DNA of 39,796 bases. Origin: JBNJEL01 sp051745835. GTDB taxonomy: Bacteria; Bacillota; Halanaerobiia; Halobacteroidales; Acetohalobiaceae. The stretch spans positions 1 to 39,796 of the forward strand of contig JBNJEL010000003.1 in assembly GCA_051745835.1 (NCBI GenBank), read 5' to 3'. Below, in pieces: positions 7,423 through 15,024 of the stretch. The translations under genes were made by a program, and so were the position numbers. Under the pieces are notes generated by a model that ran no database searches, was not told the origin of the DNA, and worked only from the letters and a program-made list of their open reading frames with translations. The first letter of the stretch is position 1. The number at the start of each line of letters is the position of its first letter.

Positions 7423-8874
7423 ATGGCGCTACAGATTTATAATACTCTAACCCAACAGAAGGAAGAATTTAGACCGATTGATGAAGATGAGGTTAAGATT
7501 TATTCTTGTGGCCCGACTGTCTATGATTACTTTCATATTGGTAATGCGCGGGCTTTTATAGTACCTGATATTTTAAAGAGATATCTAGAATATCAAGGCT
7601 ATAATACTTTACATGTAATGAATTTAACGGATATTGATGATAAGATGATCAATCGCGCTAATGAAGAAGGAATAAAATTAGATGAATTAGCTGATAAGTT
7701 TATTTCTGCCTTTTTTGCTGATGTTGATAAGTTGAATATAGAGCCAGCTGATATCTATCCTAAGGCTACTAAACATATCTCTGATATTATTAGCTTAGTA
7801 AAGCAGTTAGAAGAGCGGGGATATGCTTATGAAGTTGATGGTGATGTCTTCTTTAGAGTACAGGAGTTTGCTGATTATGGTAAATTATCGAATCAAGAGT
7901 TAGAGGAGTTGACTTCCGGAGCTAGAGTTGAAGTTAATCAGGCTAAAGAGGATCCGTTAGATTTTGTGTTATGGAAGAAGAGTAAGGAAGATGAGCCATC
8001 CTGGGAGAGTCCGTGGGGGGAAGGACGTCCTGGTTGGCATATTGAATGTTCTGCAATGTCAATGTGTTATCTAGGTGAGCAGTTTGACTTTCATACTGGC
8101 GGAGTAGATCTTGTCTTTCCTCATCACGAAAATGAAGTAGCTCAGAATGAAGCAGCGGTCGAAAATCAGGTAGTTAATTACTGGCTGCATAATGGTTATA
8201 TTAATGTAGACGGTGAGAAGATGTCGAAGTCACTAGGTAATTTCTTTACGATTCGTGAGATCTTAGAGAAGTATGATGCTGAGGTATTGCGGTTTTTCTT
8301 AATTTCTAAACATTATCGTAGTCCTATTAACTTTAGTGATGCAGAGTTAGATAATGCTCAAAAGAGTTTAGAGCGATTAAGAAATACTGTAGAGCGCTTA
8401 CAAGAGATTATTGATGTTGACCAATCAGAATTAAAGTCGGGTTCGTTAGCTGAGTATCAAGAATTAGAAGAGATAATTACTGCTAAAAAGGATAAGTTTG
8501 AAGCAGCGATGGATGATGATTTAAATACTGCTTTAGCTATTGGCAGCCTACATGAATTAGCTAAAGAGATTAATAAGGTAATTAATGATTCCCAATTTGA
8601 AGTGAATCAAGCAGCTGTTGCTGTGTTAGAGAAGTGTTACCAGACTTTTAATACTTTAAGTAAAGAAGTATTAGGAATTAATTTAGAGCAAAGCGAGACT
8701 AAAGTGGGCGATGATAGTTTAACTACAGAATTAATTGAATTACTGCTTAAGTTAAGGTCTGAAGCTCGTGAGGAGCAAAATTGGGCTTTAGCAGATCAGA
8801 TTAGAGATGAATTAGCTGAGCTAGGAGTAACTTTAGAGGATACGCCGCAAGGAACAGAGTGGAAAATTAAATAG
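7423..8874 (+). CDS. cysS: Cysteinyl-tRNA synthetase
   Basis: 483 residues, class I synthetase of normal length. Zinc ligands are visible: Cys in YSCGPTVYDYFHIGNARA (which also holds the HIGH motif), Cys in HIECSAMS, and His/Glu in FPHHENEVAQ. The KMSKS loop is GEKMSKSLGNFF. The HutP or T-box context does not alter the coding sequence; ATG at 7423 has AAAGGAGGAG upstream. Expected to be read from the T-box-controlled cysE transcript. Confidence 0.97.
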   Translation: MALQIYNTLTQQKEEFRPIDEDEVKIYSCGPTVYDYFHIGNARAFIVPDILKRYLEYQGYNTLHVMNLTDIDDKMINRANEEGIKLDELADKFISAFFADVDKLNIEPADIYPKATKHISDIISLVKQLEERGYAYEVDGDVFFRVQEFADYGKLSNQELEELTSGARVEVNQAKEDPLDFVLWKKSKEDEPSWESPWGEGRPGWHIECSAMSMCYLGEQFDFHTGGVDLVFPHHENEVAQNEAAVENQVVNYWLHNGYINVDGEKMSKSLGNFFTIREILEKYDAEVLRFFLISKHYRSPINFSDAELDNAQKSLERLRNTVERLQEIIDVDQSELKSGSLAEYQELEEIITAKKDKFEAAMDDDLNTALAIGSLHELAKEINKVINDSQFEVNQAAVAVLEKCYQTFNTLSKEVLGINLEQSETKVGDDSLTTELIELLLKLRSEAREEQNWALADQIRDELAELGVTLEDTPQGTEWKIK

Positions 8875-8885
8875 GAGGTTGCAAG

Positions 8886-9326
8886 ATGTTCTATGAAATT
8901 TTAGATCTGCCGGATAGACCAGAATTATTATCGGGAGAGAATATGGCTTATATTGGTGATAGTATTTATGAAGTTTTTATTCGCTCTTATCTAATTTCGC
9001 AAGGGATTCGTAAGAATGGTGAACTACATCATCAAGCTATTCAGTATGTCAATGCTGAGACTCAAGCTGAACTATTAAGTCAGATCAAGGAGGAATTAAC
9101 AGAGGAAGAGCAGGCAATTGTACGGCGTGGTCGCAACTCTAACTCGGGTAGTGTGCCGCAAAATGTCAGTGTAGCTGATTATCGACATAGTACTGCTTTT
9201 GAATCTTTGCTAGGCTATCTATATTTAGCCGAAGAGCGAGAGCGATTAAATGAACTATTATCTCAAATTAAAGATATAATATCTGAATCAAAGCTAGGAG
9301 TTGATCAGGTTGAGTCATCAAGCTAG
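8886..9326 (+). CDS. mrnC: Mini-ribonuclease III
   Basis: 146 residues: a lone RNase III catalytic domain without a dsRNA-binding domain, which is how Mini-III differs from Rnc. The signature LSGENMAYIGDSIYEVFIR carries the catalytic Asp, and AFESLLGYLYL the second acidic site. In Bacillus Mini-III matures 23S rRNA ends. ATG at 8886 follows GGAGG, 11 bases after cysS. The 3' end overlaps the thyX start. Confidence 0.94.
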   Translation: MFYEILDLPDRPELLSGENMAYIGDSIYEVFIRSYLISQGIRKNGELHHQAIQYVNAETQAELLSQIKEELTEEEQAIVRRGRNSNSGSVPQNVSVADYRHSTAFESLLGYLYLAEERERLNELLSQIKDIISESKLGVDQVESSS

Positions 9327-10032
9327 ATTGAATGTTAAATTAATCGAACATACCCCTAATCCAGAGCGGACAGTAGCTAGTGCAGCTAGGTTATGTTATT
9401 CGTCAGTCGGAGCAGATAAGTTAGTCGAAGAGATGACCGATAAGGAAGTTAAGCGCTTGCTAGATATTATACTTAATAATGGTCATCTGTCAACTTTAGA
9501 ACATATTAGCTTTACCTTTGCTGTGGAAGGAATCTCAAGGGTGACTAGCCATCAGTTGGTACGTCATAGGATAGCTAGTTACAGTCAGCAGAGTCAACGC
9601 TATGTTAGAGAGCAAGATCAGTTTGATCATGTAGTGCCTGAGCGAATTAGTGATGATGAAGAGCTAGCTAAGTTATTTATAGAGAATATGAAGCAGCAGC
9701 AGCAGAAGTATGAAGAGTTAACTGCTAAGTTGATGGATAACGGCTATAGCGAAAAAGAGGCAATCGAGGAAGCGCGGTATGTACTACCTAATGCTTGTGA
9801 GACTAAGATAGTTATTTCAATGAATGCGCGGAGTCTTTTACACTTCTTTGAATTAAGGTGCTGTAATCGAGCCCAGCAAGAGATTAGACAGATGGCAAAA
9901 GAGATGTTACAACAAGTTCAAGATATAGCACCACAGATTTTTGCTAAGGCTGGCCCGACTTGTGTGACGAAAGGAAGATGTGAAGAAGGCGAGATGAGTT
10001 GTGGGCGAATTAAGGAACTTAAAGGAGAGTAG
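9310..10032 (+). CDS. thyX: Flavin-dependent thymidylate synthase ThyX
   Basis: About 240 residues. It methylates dUMP to dTMP using methylene-tetrahydrofolate, FAD and NADPH. The ThyX motif is present as RHRIASYSQQSQRY, and the C-terminal segment MNARSLLHFFELRCCNRAQQEIR is typical in part. The TTG at 9310 is preferred because TAGGAG (9295-9300) sits 9 bases upstream; TTG codons at 9301 or 9328 are alternatives with worse spacing. The gene overlaps mrnC by 17 bases, which suggests coupling. A run of four Gln codons (AGCAGCAGCAG) sits mid-gene. Confidence 0.93.
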   Translation: MSHQARLNVKLIEHTPNPERTVASAARLCYSSVGADKLVEEMTDKEVKRLLDIILNNGHLSTLEHISFTFAVEGISRVTSHQLVRHRIASYSQQSQRYVREQDQFDHVVPERISDDEELAKLFIENMKQQQQKYEELTAKLMDNGYSEKEAIEEARYVLPNACETKIVISMNARSLLHFFELRCCNRAQQEIRQMAKEMLQQVQDIAPQIFAKAGPTCVTKGRCEEGEMSCGRIKELKGE

Positions 10033-10041
10033 ATATTACTT

Positions 10042-10773
10042 ATGAAACAGGTTGAAGGTCGCAATCCAGTAGAGGAAGCGTTACGAGCTGGTAGAAGGAT
10101 AGATCAATTATTTGTGTATCAGAATGCTACAGGTTTAGATGATCTAATAGCTAAAGCTAAGGAAGCGAAAGTAGAGATTAATTATGTGTCACAAGAAAGA
10201 TTAGATCAATTAGCAGACTCATATGCTCATCAGGGTGTAATTGCCCAGGGTGAGCCGATTGATTATCTTAACTTAGATCAATTGATCGCTCAGGCATATG
10301 AGCAGGTTGATGATCCACTATTTATTCTATTAGATGAGATTAAGGATCCGCATAACTTTGGTTCGATCTTACGAACAGCTGATGCTGCTGGAGCTCAAGG
10401 AGTAATTATTCCTAAGCGTCGTAGTGTAGGTTTAACTCCAGCAGTAGGTAAGGCATCAGCAGGAGCGGTAGAACATGTACCGGTTGCTCAGGTGACCAAT
10501 TTAGTTAGAGCCATAGAACAGCTTAAAGAAGAAAGATTTTGGATTGCAGGTACTGATATAGCTGCTCAGCAGAGCTGTTATCAACAGGATCTAACTGGAG
10601 CTTTAGGAATTGTAATTGGCAGTGAAGGCTCAGGGATGCGTCGGTTAGTGAAAGAACGATGTGATTTCTTGCTTAAGTTACCGATGAAGGGACAGATTAA
10701 TTCCTTGAATGCAGCAGTAGCTGGAGCAGTAGTGATGTATGAATCTCTAAGACAGCGTCAGTCTGATAATTAA
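10042..10773 (+). CDS. rlmB: 23S rRNA (guanosine-2'-O-)-methyltransferase RlmB family (SpoU)
   Basis: 243 residues. The N-terminal RNA-binding domain (VEGRNPVEEALRAGR) is followed by a SPOUT methyltransferase domain with motif 1 LDEIKDPHNFGSILRTADAAG region, motif 2 IVIGSEGSGMRRLV and motif 3 LPMKGQINSLNAAVAGAV, the trefoil-knot AdoMet site. The family 2'-O-methylates 23S rRNA or tRNA. The position after mrnC is conserved in Firmicutes, supporting RlmB. ATG at 10042, 9 bases after thyX. The exact target nucleotide is inferred from family. Confidence 0.93.
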   Translation: MKQVEGRNPVEEALRAGRRIDQLFVYQNATGLDDLIAKAKEAKVEINYVSQERLDQLADSYAHQGVIAQGEPIDYLNLDQLIAQAYEQVDDPLFILLDEIKDPHNFGSILRTADAAGAQGVIIPKRRSVGLTPAVGKASAGAVEHVPVAQVTNLVRAIEQLKEERFWIAGTDIAAQQSCYQQDLTGALGIVIGSEGSGMRRLVKERCDFLLKLPMKGQINSLNAAVAGAVVMYESLRQRQSDN

Positions 10774-10784
10774 GGAGCTATAGT

Positions 10785-12119
10785 ATGCAGCAGAAACTCT
10801 TATGGTTATTAATTATAATCTGCTCACTCTGTTTAGGTTTGATTTTAGGAAGTTACCTTTACTTTCAGATTAATCAGAATCTTATCTTTTCTGGAGTTAC
10901 AATTGAGGGATATAAATTCGGGGGATTAACTAGATCAGAAGCGGTTGACGAACTAGAGAAATTAACCCAACCGCTAACTAATAAGCCTATTACATTAGTA
11001 GGTGATCATAATCAATGGCGTATTGACCCAGCTAAATTAGATTTAGAGTACGATATTCAAGCTACTGTTAACCAAGCTTTAGCAGTTGGTAGGACTGGTA
11101 ATCTCTTAAGAAGACTTTGGGAAGTATGGTCTAGTTATCAAAAAGGTTATAGTTTTAAATTGTCATTCGATTATAATCACTCTGCTTTGCGAAAGCATCT
11201 AACAGAGATTGCAGCTGAAATTAACCAAGAACCGCAGAATGCTTACTTAAATTTTCTCACAGGACGAGTGATTAGCAGTAGTTCTGGTAGAAAGTTAGCA
11301 TTAGAGGAGAGCAAGGAACGAATTATTAATCGTTTAGCTAACTTAGATCAGATACCAATCTATTTAGCTATTGAAGAAGAAGAGCCGCAGGTAACTACAG
11401 CTAAGTTAGAAGAATGGAACTTAACAAAAGAGATTAGTAGTTACAGTACTAAATTTAATACTGATCAAGAGAATCGTTCTTACAATATTAAGTTGGCTAG
11501 TCAAAAGATAAATGGGACTTTATTGCAGCCAGGTGAAGTTTTTTCTTTTAATCAAGTAGTAGGAGAAAGAACTTTAACCGCAGGTTTTAAAAAGGCTCCT
11601 GAGTTAGTTAATCAAGAGTTAGTGATGGGAGTTGGGGGTGGGGTCTGTCAAGTCTCTTCTACCCTCTATAATGCAGTCTTATTGGGGGTTTTAGCAGTAG
11701 TAGAAAGGCAGAATCACTCTCGACCAGTAGATTATGTATCATTAGGTAGAGGAGCTACAGTATATAATGATTATTTAGATTTCAAATTTAAGAATAACTT
11801 TGATAATCCAGTTATGATTCTTTCCCAGGTGCATCATGGTCAATTGCAGGTTAAGATTATGGGAAAGTCAATAGAAGATTATCGAGTAGAAATTGCTACT
11901 TCTCAGCCGCAACTATTAGATTATGATCGAGTTAAAAAAGAGAGTAATAATTTATCTTCTGATGAAAAGCAGGTAGTGCGTCAAGGTAAGAAAGGTTATC
12001 GAGTGACTGTAAGAAGAAAGATTTATCAGCAAGGTCAGTTAATGACAAAAGAGATTATCTCTCAGGATATTTATCAGCCAGTTGATGAAGTAATTAAAGT
12101 TCCAGCAACTACTAATTAG
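10785..12119 (+). CDS. VanW-family, peptidoglycan-associated membrane protein
   Basis: 444 residues. One N-terminal membrane segment (LLWLLIIICSLCLGLILGSY) is followed by a predicted exported body. Residues about 30-190 look like the PG_binding_4 repeat region (GVTIEGYKFGGLTRSEAVDEL). The VanW domain is clear: LQPGEVFSFNQVVG, VMGVGGGVCQVSSTLYNA, QNHSRPVDYVSLGRGATVY. The C-terminus (RQGKKGYRVTVRRKIY and after) resembles a G5-type strand domain. The molecular role of VanW is not known. It starts 12 bases after rlmB, in the slot where Bacillus carries the A-site nuclease gene rae1 (yacP). Confidence 0.87.
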   Translation: MQQKLLWLLIIICSLCLGLILGSYLYFQINQNLIFSGVTIEGYKFGGLTRSEAVDELEKLTQPLTNKPITLVGDHNQWRIDPAKLDLEYDIQATVNQALAVGRTGNLLRRLWEVWSSYQKGYSFKLSFDYNHSALRKHLTEIAAEINQEPQNAYLNFLTGRVISSSSGRKLALEESKERIINRLANLDQIPIYLAIEEEEPQVTTAKLEEWNLTKEISSYSTKFNTDQENRSYNIKLASQKINGTLLQPGEVFSFNQVVGERTLTAGFKKAPELVNQELVMGVGGGVCQVSSTLYNAVLLGVLAVVERQNHSRPVDYVSLGRGATVYNDYLDFKFKNNFDNPVMILSQVHHGQLQVKIMGKSIEDYRVEIATSQPQLLDYDRVKKESNNLSSDEKQVVRQGKKGYRVTVRRKIYQQGQLMTKEIISQDIYQPVDEVIKVPATTN

Positions 12120-12143
12120 ACAGAAAGTTACAATCTGATTTTC

Positions 12144-12173
12144 TTGACTTAGTAAAATAACCTAAGTTATAAT
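12144..12173 (+). promoter_or_regulatory. Sigma-A promoter for sigH
   Basis: TTGACT (12144-12149), an 18-base spacer and TATAAT (12168-12173) lie after the VanW gene. Transcription would begin near 12180, which is inside the first AAGGAG and so favours the downstream TTG start of sigH. Confidence 0.72.
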
Positions 12174-12236
12174 TAAGGAGTAATTGAAATGCTATTAACC
12201 CTGAGTTATATTATTTTAACTGTAGGAGGGGTTTTA

Positions 12237-12881
12237 TTGAGAGCAGAATTAGATCAAGAAGCATATACTGACTATAATCAGATGACAGACGATGAAGTAG
12301 TTCAAGCTGCCCAAAATGGTAGTCAACTGGCAATGGAATATCTGCTTAAAAAGTATAAGAATTTTGTGCGTAATCGGGCTCGCTCTTATTTTTTAGTAGG
12401 AGCGGATAGAGATGATTTAGTACAAGAAGGCATGATTGGACTATATAAGGCAATCTGCGACTATAAAGTAGAGAAGTTAGCTTCCTTCCAATCATTTGCT
12501 GAGCTATGTATTACCCGCCAATTAATTACTGCTATTAAAGCTGCGACTAGACAGAAACACCAACCGCTTAATTCATATGTATCTTTTGATCAGCCAATTT
12601 ATGATCAGAATTCAACTAGAACATTATTAGATGTATTAGAAAGTAGTGAGCTAAATAATCCTGAAAATAAATTTATTAGTTATGAGGCTTATCAATTATT
12701 AGAGAATAATATTAAACGAATGCTTAGTGACTTAGAGACAAAGGTTTTAATGGAATATTTAGAAGGCAAGACCTACCAGGAGATAGCTGATTCTTTAGAT
12801 CGTCATGTTAAATCTGTTGATAATGCTCTCCAGCGAATTAAGAATAAATTAGAAGACTTTCTAGAAGAGAATGATATTTAG
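12237..12881 (+). CDS. sigH: RNA polymerase sigma-H factor
   Basis: 214 residues from a TTG at 12237 preceded by TAGGAGGGG at 7-base spacing, close to the 218 residues of Bacillus SigH. An in-frame ATG at 12189, also with an AAGGAG, would add 16 hydrophobic residues not found in the family. Region 2 (RSYFLVGADRDDLVQEGMIG) and region 4.2 (YQEIADSLDRHVKSVDNALQ) match Spo0H almost word for word. Sigma-H directs early stationary-phase and sporulation genes in spore formers, and competence genes in others. Regulated by its own promoter at 12144. Confidence 0.95.
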   Translation: MRAELDQEAYTDYNQMTDDEVVQAAQNGSQLAMEYLLKKYKNFVRNRARSYFLVGADRDDLVQEGMIGLYKAICDYKVEKLASFQSFAELCITRQLITAIKAATRQKHQPLNSYVSFDQPIYDQNSTRTLLDVLESSELNNPENKFISYEAYQLLENNIKRMLSDLETKVLMEYLEGKTYQEIADSLDRHVKSVDNALQRIKNKLEDFLEENDI

Positions 12882-13043
12882 AGTATATTGATGTAAATTA
12901 GAGAATAATTGTAATAATGATTAATTTTCCTGTTTAATTAAAGATAGAAGTTTTAAAAAGAAATATATTTTTCTTGATTTATAATACTGAACAACATATA
13001 ATGTTTATTGTGGACTATGTTAAGTAAAATATTACTTTGGTGA
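12882..13043. other. Gap between sigH and tRNA-Thr
   Basis: AT-rich, no gene visible. It carries the tRNA promoter at its 3' half. No clear GC-rich terminator for sigH is seen. Confidence 0.5.
12974..13002 (+). promoter_or_regulatory. Sigma-A promoter for tRNA-Thr
   Basis: TTGATT (12974-12979), 17-base spacer, perfect TATAAT (12997-13002). The expected start near 13009 precedes the mature tRNA by about 35 bases. It may also feed tuf by read-through. Confidence 0.78.
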
Positions 13044-13118
13044 GCCCACGTAGCTCAGTGGTAGAGCACATCCATGGTAAGGATGAAGCCACCGGTTCAA
13101 GTCCGGTCGTGGGCTCCA
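13044..13118 (+). tRNA. trnT: tRNA-Thr (anticodon GGT)
   Basis: A 75-base cloverleaf: acceptor GCCCACG pairs with CGTGGGC, anticodon stem CATCC/GGATG holds loop ATGGTAA with anticodon GGT, and the T arm ACCGG/CCGGT encloses TTCAAGT. The CCA end is encoded. It reads ACC and ACU threonine codons. A tRNA-Thr directly before tuf, rpmG, secE and nusG recalls the E. coli thrT-tufB-secE layout. Confidence 0.97.
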
Positions 13119-13152
13119 ATTATTGAAATTAATAAAATTTAATTGGACAAGA

Positions 13153-13190
13153 TAAAGATTATAGCCAATGGAAATTGGCTATAATCTTTA
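13153..13190 (+). terminator. 17-bp perfect hairpin between tRNA-Thr and tuf
   Basis: Arms TAAAGATTATAGCCAAT (13153-13169) and its exact complement (13174-13190) close a GGAA tetraloop. A moderately T-rich stretch (ATTAATTTTC) follows. It may end the tRNA transcript or be a processing site or attenuator before tuf. A weak promoter for tuf, TTAATT (13188) and TATAAT (13211-13216) at 17-base spacing, overlaps its end. Confidence 0.7.
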
Positions 13191-13246
13191 ATTAATTTTC
13201 TAATTATACATATAATTTAAGGTTAAAATAAAAGGAGGAGAAAAGA

Positions 13247-14443
13247 ATGGCAAAAGAAAAGTTTGAGAGAAATAAGCCGCATATGAATATTGGTACTATT
13301 GGGCACGTTGACCACGGAAAGACAACAACAACAGCAGCAATTACTAAGGTATTAGCTAAAGGAGAAGAAGGATCTGCTAACTTCGAAGATATCGATAATG
13401 CTCCTGAAGAGAAGGAACGAGGAATTACAATTGCAACTTCTCATGTTGAGTATGAAACAGAAAATCGTCATTATGCTCACGTTGACTGTCCAGGACACGC
13501 AGACTATGTTAAGAATATGATTACAGGTGCAGCACAGATGGACGGAGCTTTATTAGTAGTATCTGCTGCTGATGGGCCAATGCCGCAGACAAGAGAACAC
13601 TTACTATTAGCTCGTCAGGTAAATGTACCGAATATCGTAGTCTTCTTAAACAAAGCAGATATGGTAGAAGATGAAGAGCTAATCGAATTAGTAGAGATGG
13701 AAGTAAGAGAGTTATTAAATGAGTATGACTTTAATGGAGATGAAGCACCGATTGTTGTTGGATCTGCTCTTAAAGCATTAGAGTGTGCTTGTGGAGAAAG
13801 AGATTGTGAATGGTGCGGACAGATCTTGAAATTAATGGATGCAGTAGATTCACATTTACCAGCACCAGAACGAGAAACAGATAAGCCGTTCTTAATGCCG
13901 GTTGAAGATGTATTTACAATTAAAGGACGAGGAACAGTAGCAACAGGACGCTTAGAGCGCGGTAAGCTACATCCAGGAGACGAAGCAGAATTAGTAGGAG
14001 TCAAAGAGACAGAAGAGACAGTAGTTACAGGAGTAGAGATGTTTAGAAAGATGTTAGATGAAGCAGTAGCAGGAGATAATATTGGAGCATTACTTAGAGG
14101 TATTGACCGAGAAGATATCGAGCGAGGTCAAGTATTAGCTGAACCTGGTTCCATCACACCTCATACTCACTTTAAAGCAGAGGTTTATGTACTAAGTAAA
14201 GATGAAGGTGGAAGACATACGCCATTCTTTGATGGATATCGTCCACAGTTTTATTTCAGAACAACAGATGTAACAGGAGATATTAACTTACCAGAGGGTG
14301 TAGAGATGGTAATGCCGGGCGATAACGTAGAGATGGAAGTAGAGTTAATCACATCAATAGCAATGGAAGAAGGACTAAGATTTGCAATTAGAGAAGGCGG
14401 TAAGACTGTAGGAGCAGGCGTAATTACTGAAATTATTGAATAA
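13247..14443 (+). CDS. tuf: Elongation factor Tu, copy 1
   Basis: 398 residues. The GTPase that brings aminoacyl-tRNA to the ribosome. G motifs are intact: GHVDHGKT (19-26), DCPGH, NKAD and SALK. Domains 2 and 3 follow in normal order. An insert after SALKALE reads CACGERDCEWC, four cysteines that could hold a metal. ATG at 13247 follows AAAGGAGGAG. The DNA from 13227 to the stop matches the second copy (28387-29603) except C versus T at 14419 (silent Gly) and the last base of the stop (TAA versus TAG). A strong terminator follows. Confidence 0.98.
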   Translation: MAKEKFERNKPHMNIGTIGHVDHGKTTTTAAITKVLAKGEEGSANFEDIDNAPEEKERGITIATSHVEYETENRHYAHVDCPGHADYVKNMITGAAQMDGALLVVSAADGPMPQTREHLLLARQVNVPNIVVFLNKADMVEDEELIELVEMEVRELLNEYDFNGDEAPIVVGSALKALECACGERDCEWCGQILKLMDAVDSHLPAPERETDKPFLMPVEDVFTIKGRGTVATGRLERGKLHPGDEAELVGVKETEETVVTGVEMFRKMLDEAVAGDNIGALLRGIDREDIERGQVLAEPGSITPHTHFKAEVYVLSKDEGGRHTPFFDGYRPQFYFRTTDVTGDINLPEGVEMVMPGDNVEMEVELITSIAMEEGLRFAIREGGKTVGAGVITEIIE

Positions 14444-14466
14444 AAATTAATAAGCCTTTATATCAT

Positions 14467-14500
14467 AAAAAGTGGGTAGTTTTCTACCTGCTTTTTCTTT
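14467..14500 (+). terminator. Intrinsic terminator after tuf copy 1
   Basis: Thirteen-bp stem (14467-14479 with 14484-14496, two G-T wobbles), TTTT loop, A-run before and T-run after, so it could stop transcription from either side. It separates tuf from rpmG-secE-nusG. Confidence 0.9.
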
Positions 14501-14528
14501 AGTGCCGAAGAGTTGATTAGTAATTTTT

Positions 14529-14557
14529 TTGACTTTTGAGTTAAAGTATGATACAGT
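14529..14557 (+). promoter_or_regulatory. Sigma-A promoter for rpmG-secE-nusG
   Basis: TTGACT (14529-14534), 17-base spacer, TACAGT (14552-14557). It lies right after the tuf terminator and about 50 bases before rpmG, so the rif cluster gets its own start. Confidence 0.72.
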
Positions 14558-14607
14558 AAGGAAGTGTTAATTTGTAACTGGGCTTTCTGTTTGAGGAGGT
14601 GGCACTA

Positions 14608-14757
14608 ATGAGAGAGACTATTACTTTAGCTTGTACGAAGTGTAGCCAACGTAACTATTCGACAACTAAGAATAAGTCTAATACTCGGGATCGATTAGAA
14701 ATGAAGAAGTTTTGTAAGTTCTGTGGTGAACATACTATCCACAAGGAGACTAAATAA
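14608..14757 (+). CDS. rpmG: 50S ribosomal protein L33 (zinc-ribbon form)
   Basis: 49 residues, beginning MRETITLACTKCSQRNYST. Two CxxC pairs (CTKC and CKFC) mark the zinc-binding C+ form of L33, a small protein of the 50S subunit near the E site. ATG at 14608 follows GAGGAGGTGG. It stands before secE, as in Bacillus and many other bacteria. No tRNA-Trp is seen between rpmG and secE, where many genomes carry one. Confidence 0.95.
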   Translation: MRETITLACTKCSQRNYSTTKNKSNTRDRLEMKKFCKFCGEHTIHKETK

Positions 14758-14783
14758 TGTTTTTAATATAAGGGTGTGAGATA

Positions 14784-14990
14784 ATGGCTAATGACGAAGG
14801 GGCGTTCAGTAAAATTCGTCAATTTTTACGAGAAGTTAAAGCCGAATTAAAGAAAGTTAATTGGCCTGATCGACAGGTTTTATTATCCTATACTACAGTA
14901 GTAATTGTGACTGTACTAGTAGTAGCGGCATTTATTGGAGGAGTAGATCTATTATTTTCAAAAGTTATTACTCCTTTGATTCTTAATTAG
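14784..14990 (+). CDS. secE: Preprotein translocase subunit SecE
   Basis: 68 residues, the short single-span type of Gram-positive bacteria. The amphipathic segment FLREVKAELKKVNWPDRQ is followed by one membrane helix (VVIVTVLVVAAFIGGVDLLF). SecE clamps SecY in the translocon; secY is at the far end of this window. ATG at 14784, with AAGGGTG upstream. Confidence 0.94.
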   Translation: MANDEGAFSKIRQFLREVKAELKKVNWPDRQVLLSYTTVVIVTVLVVAAFIGGVDLLFSKVITPLILN

Positions 14991-15024
14991 AGGGAGGTGT
15001 AGGTCCTACTAAGGACTCCCTTTT
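14991..15024 (+). promoter_or_regulatory. Hairpin containing the nusG ribosome-binding site
   Basis: The only good Shine-Dalgarno, AGGGAGGTG (14991-14999), lies 25 bases before the nusG ATG. In between, GTCCT (15003-15007) pairs with AGGAC (15012-15016). The Shine-Dalgarno itself (AGGGA) can pair with TCCCT (15017-15021), followed by TTTT and the ATG. If only the inner stem forms, the spacing shrinks to about 12; if the outer stem forms, the site is hidden. Confidence 0.6.

Noticed and set aside
9692..9706. CAG-type trinucleotide run.
   Set aside because: It encodes a short Gln stretch in ThyX and is too short to treat as a repeat element.
13615..14004. Minus-strand open frame inside tuf, repeated at 28775-29164.
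   Set aside because: It is the antisense shadow of a conserved gene and appears twice only because tuf is duplicated; no ribosome site or family features.
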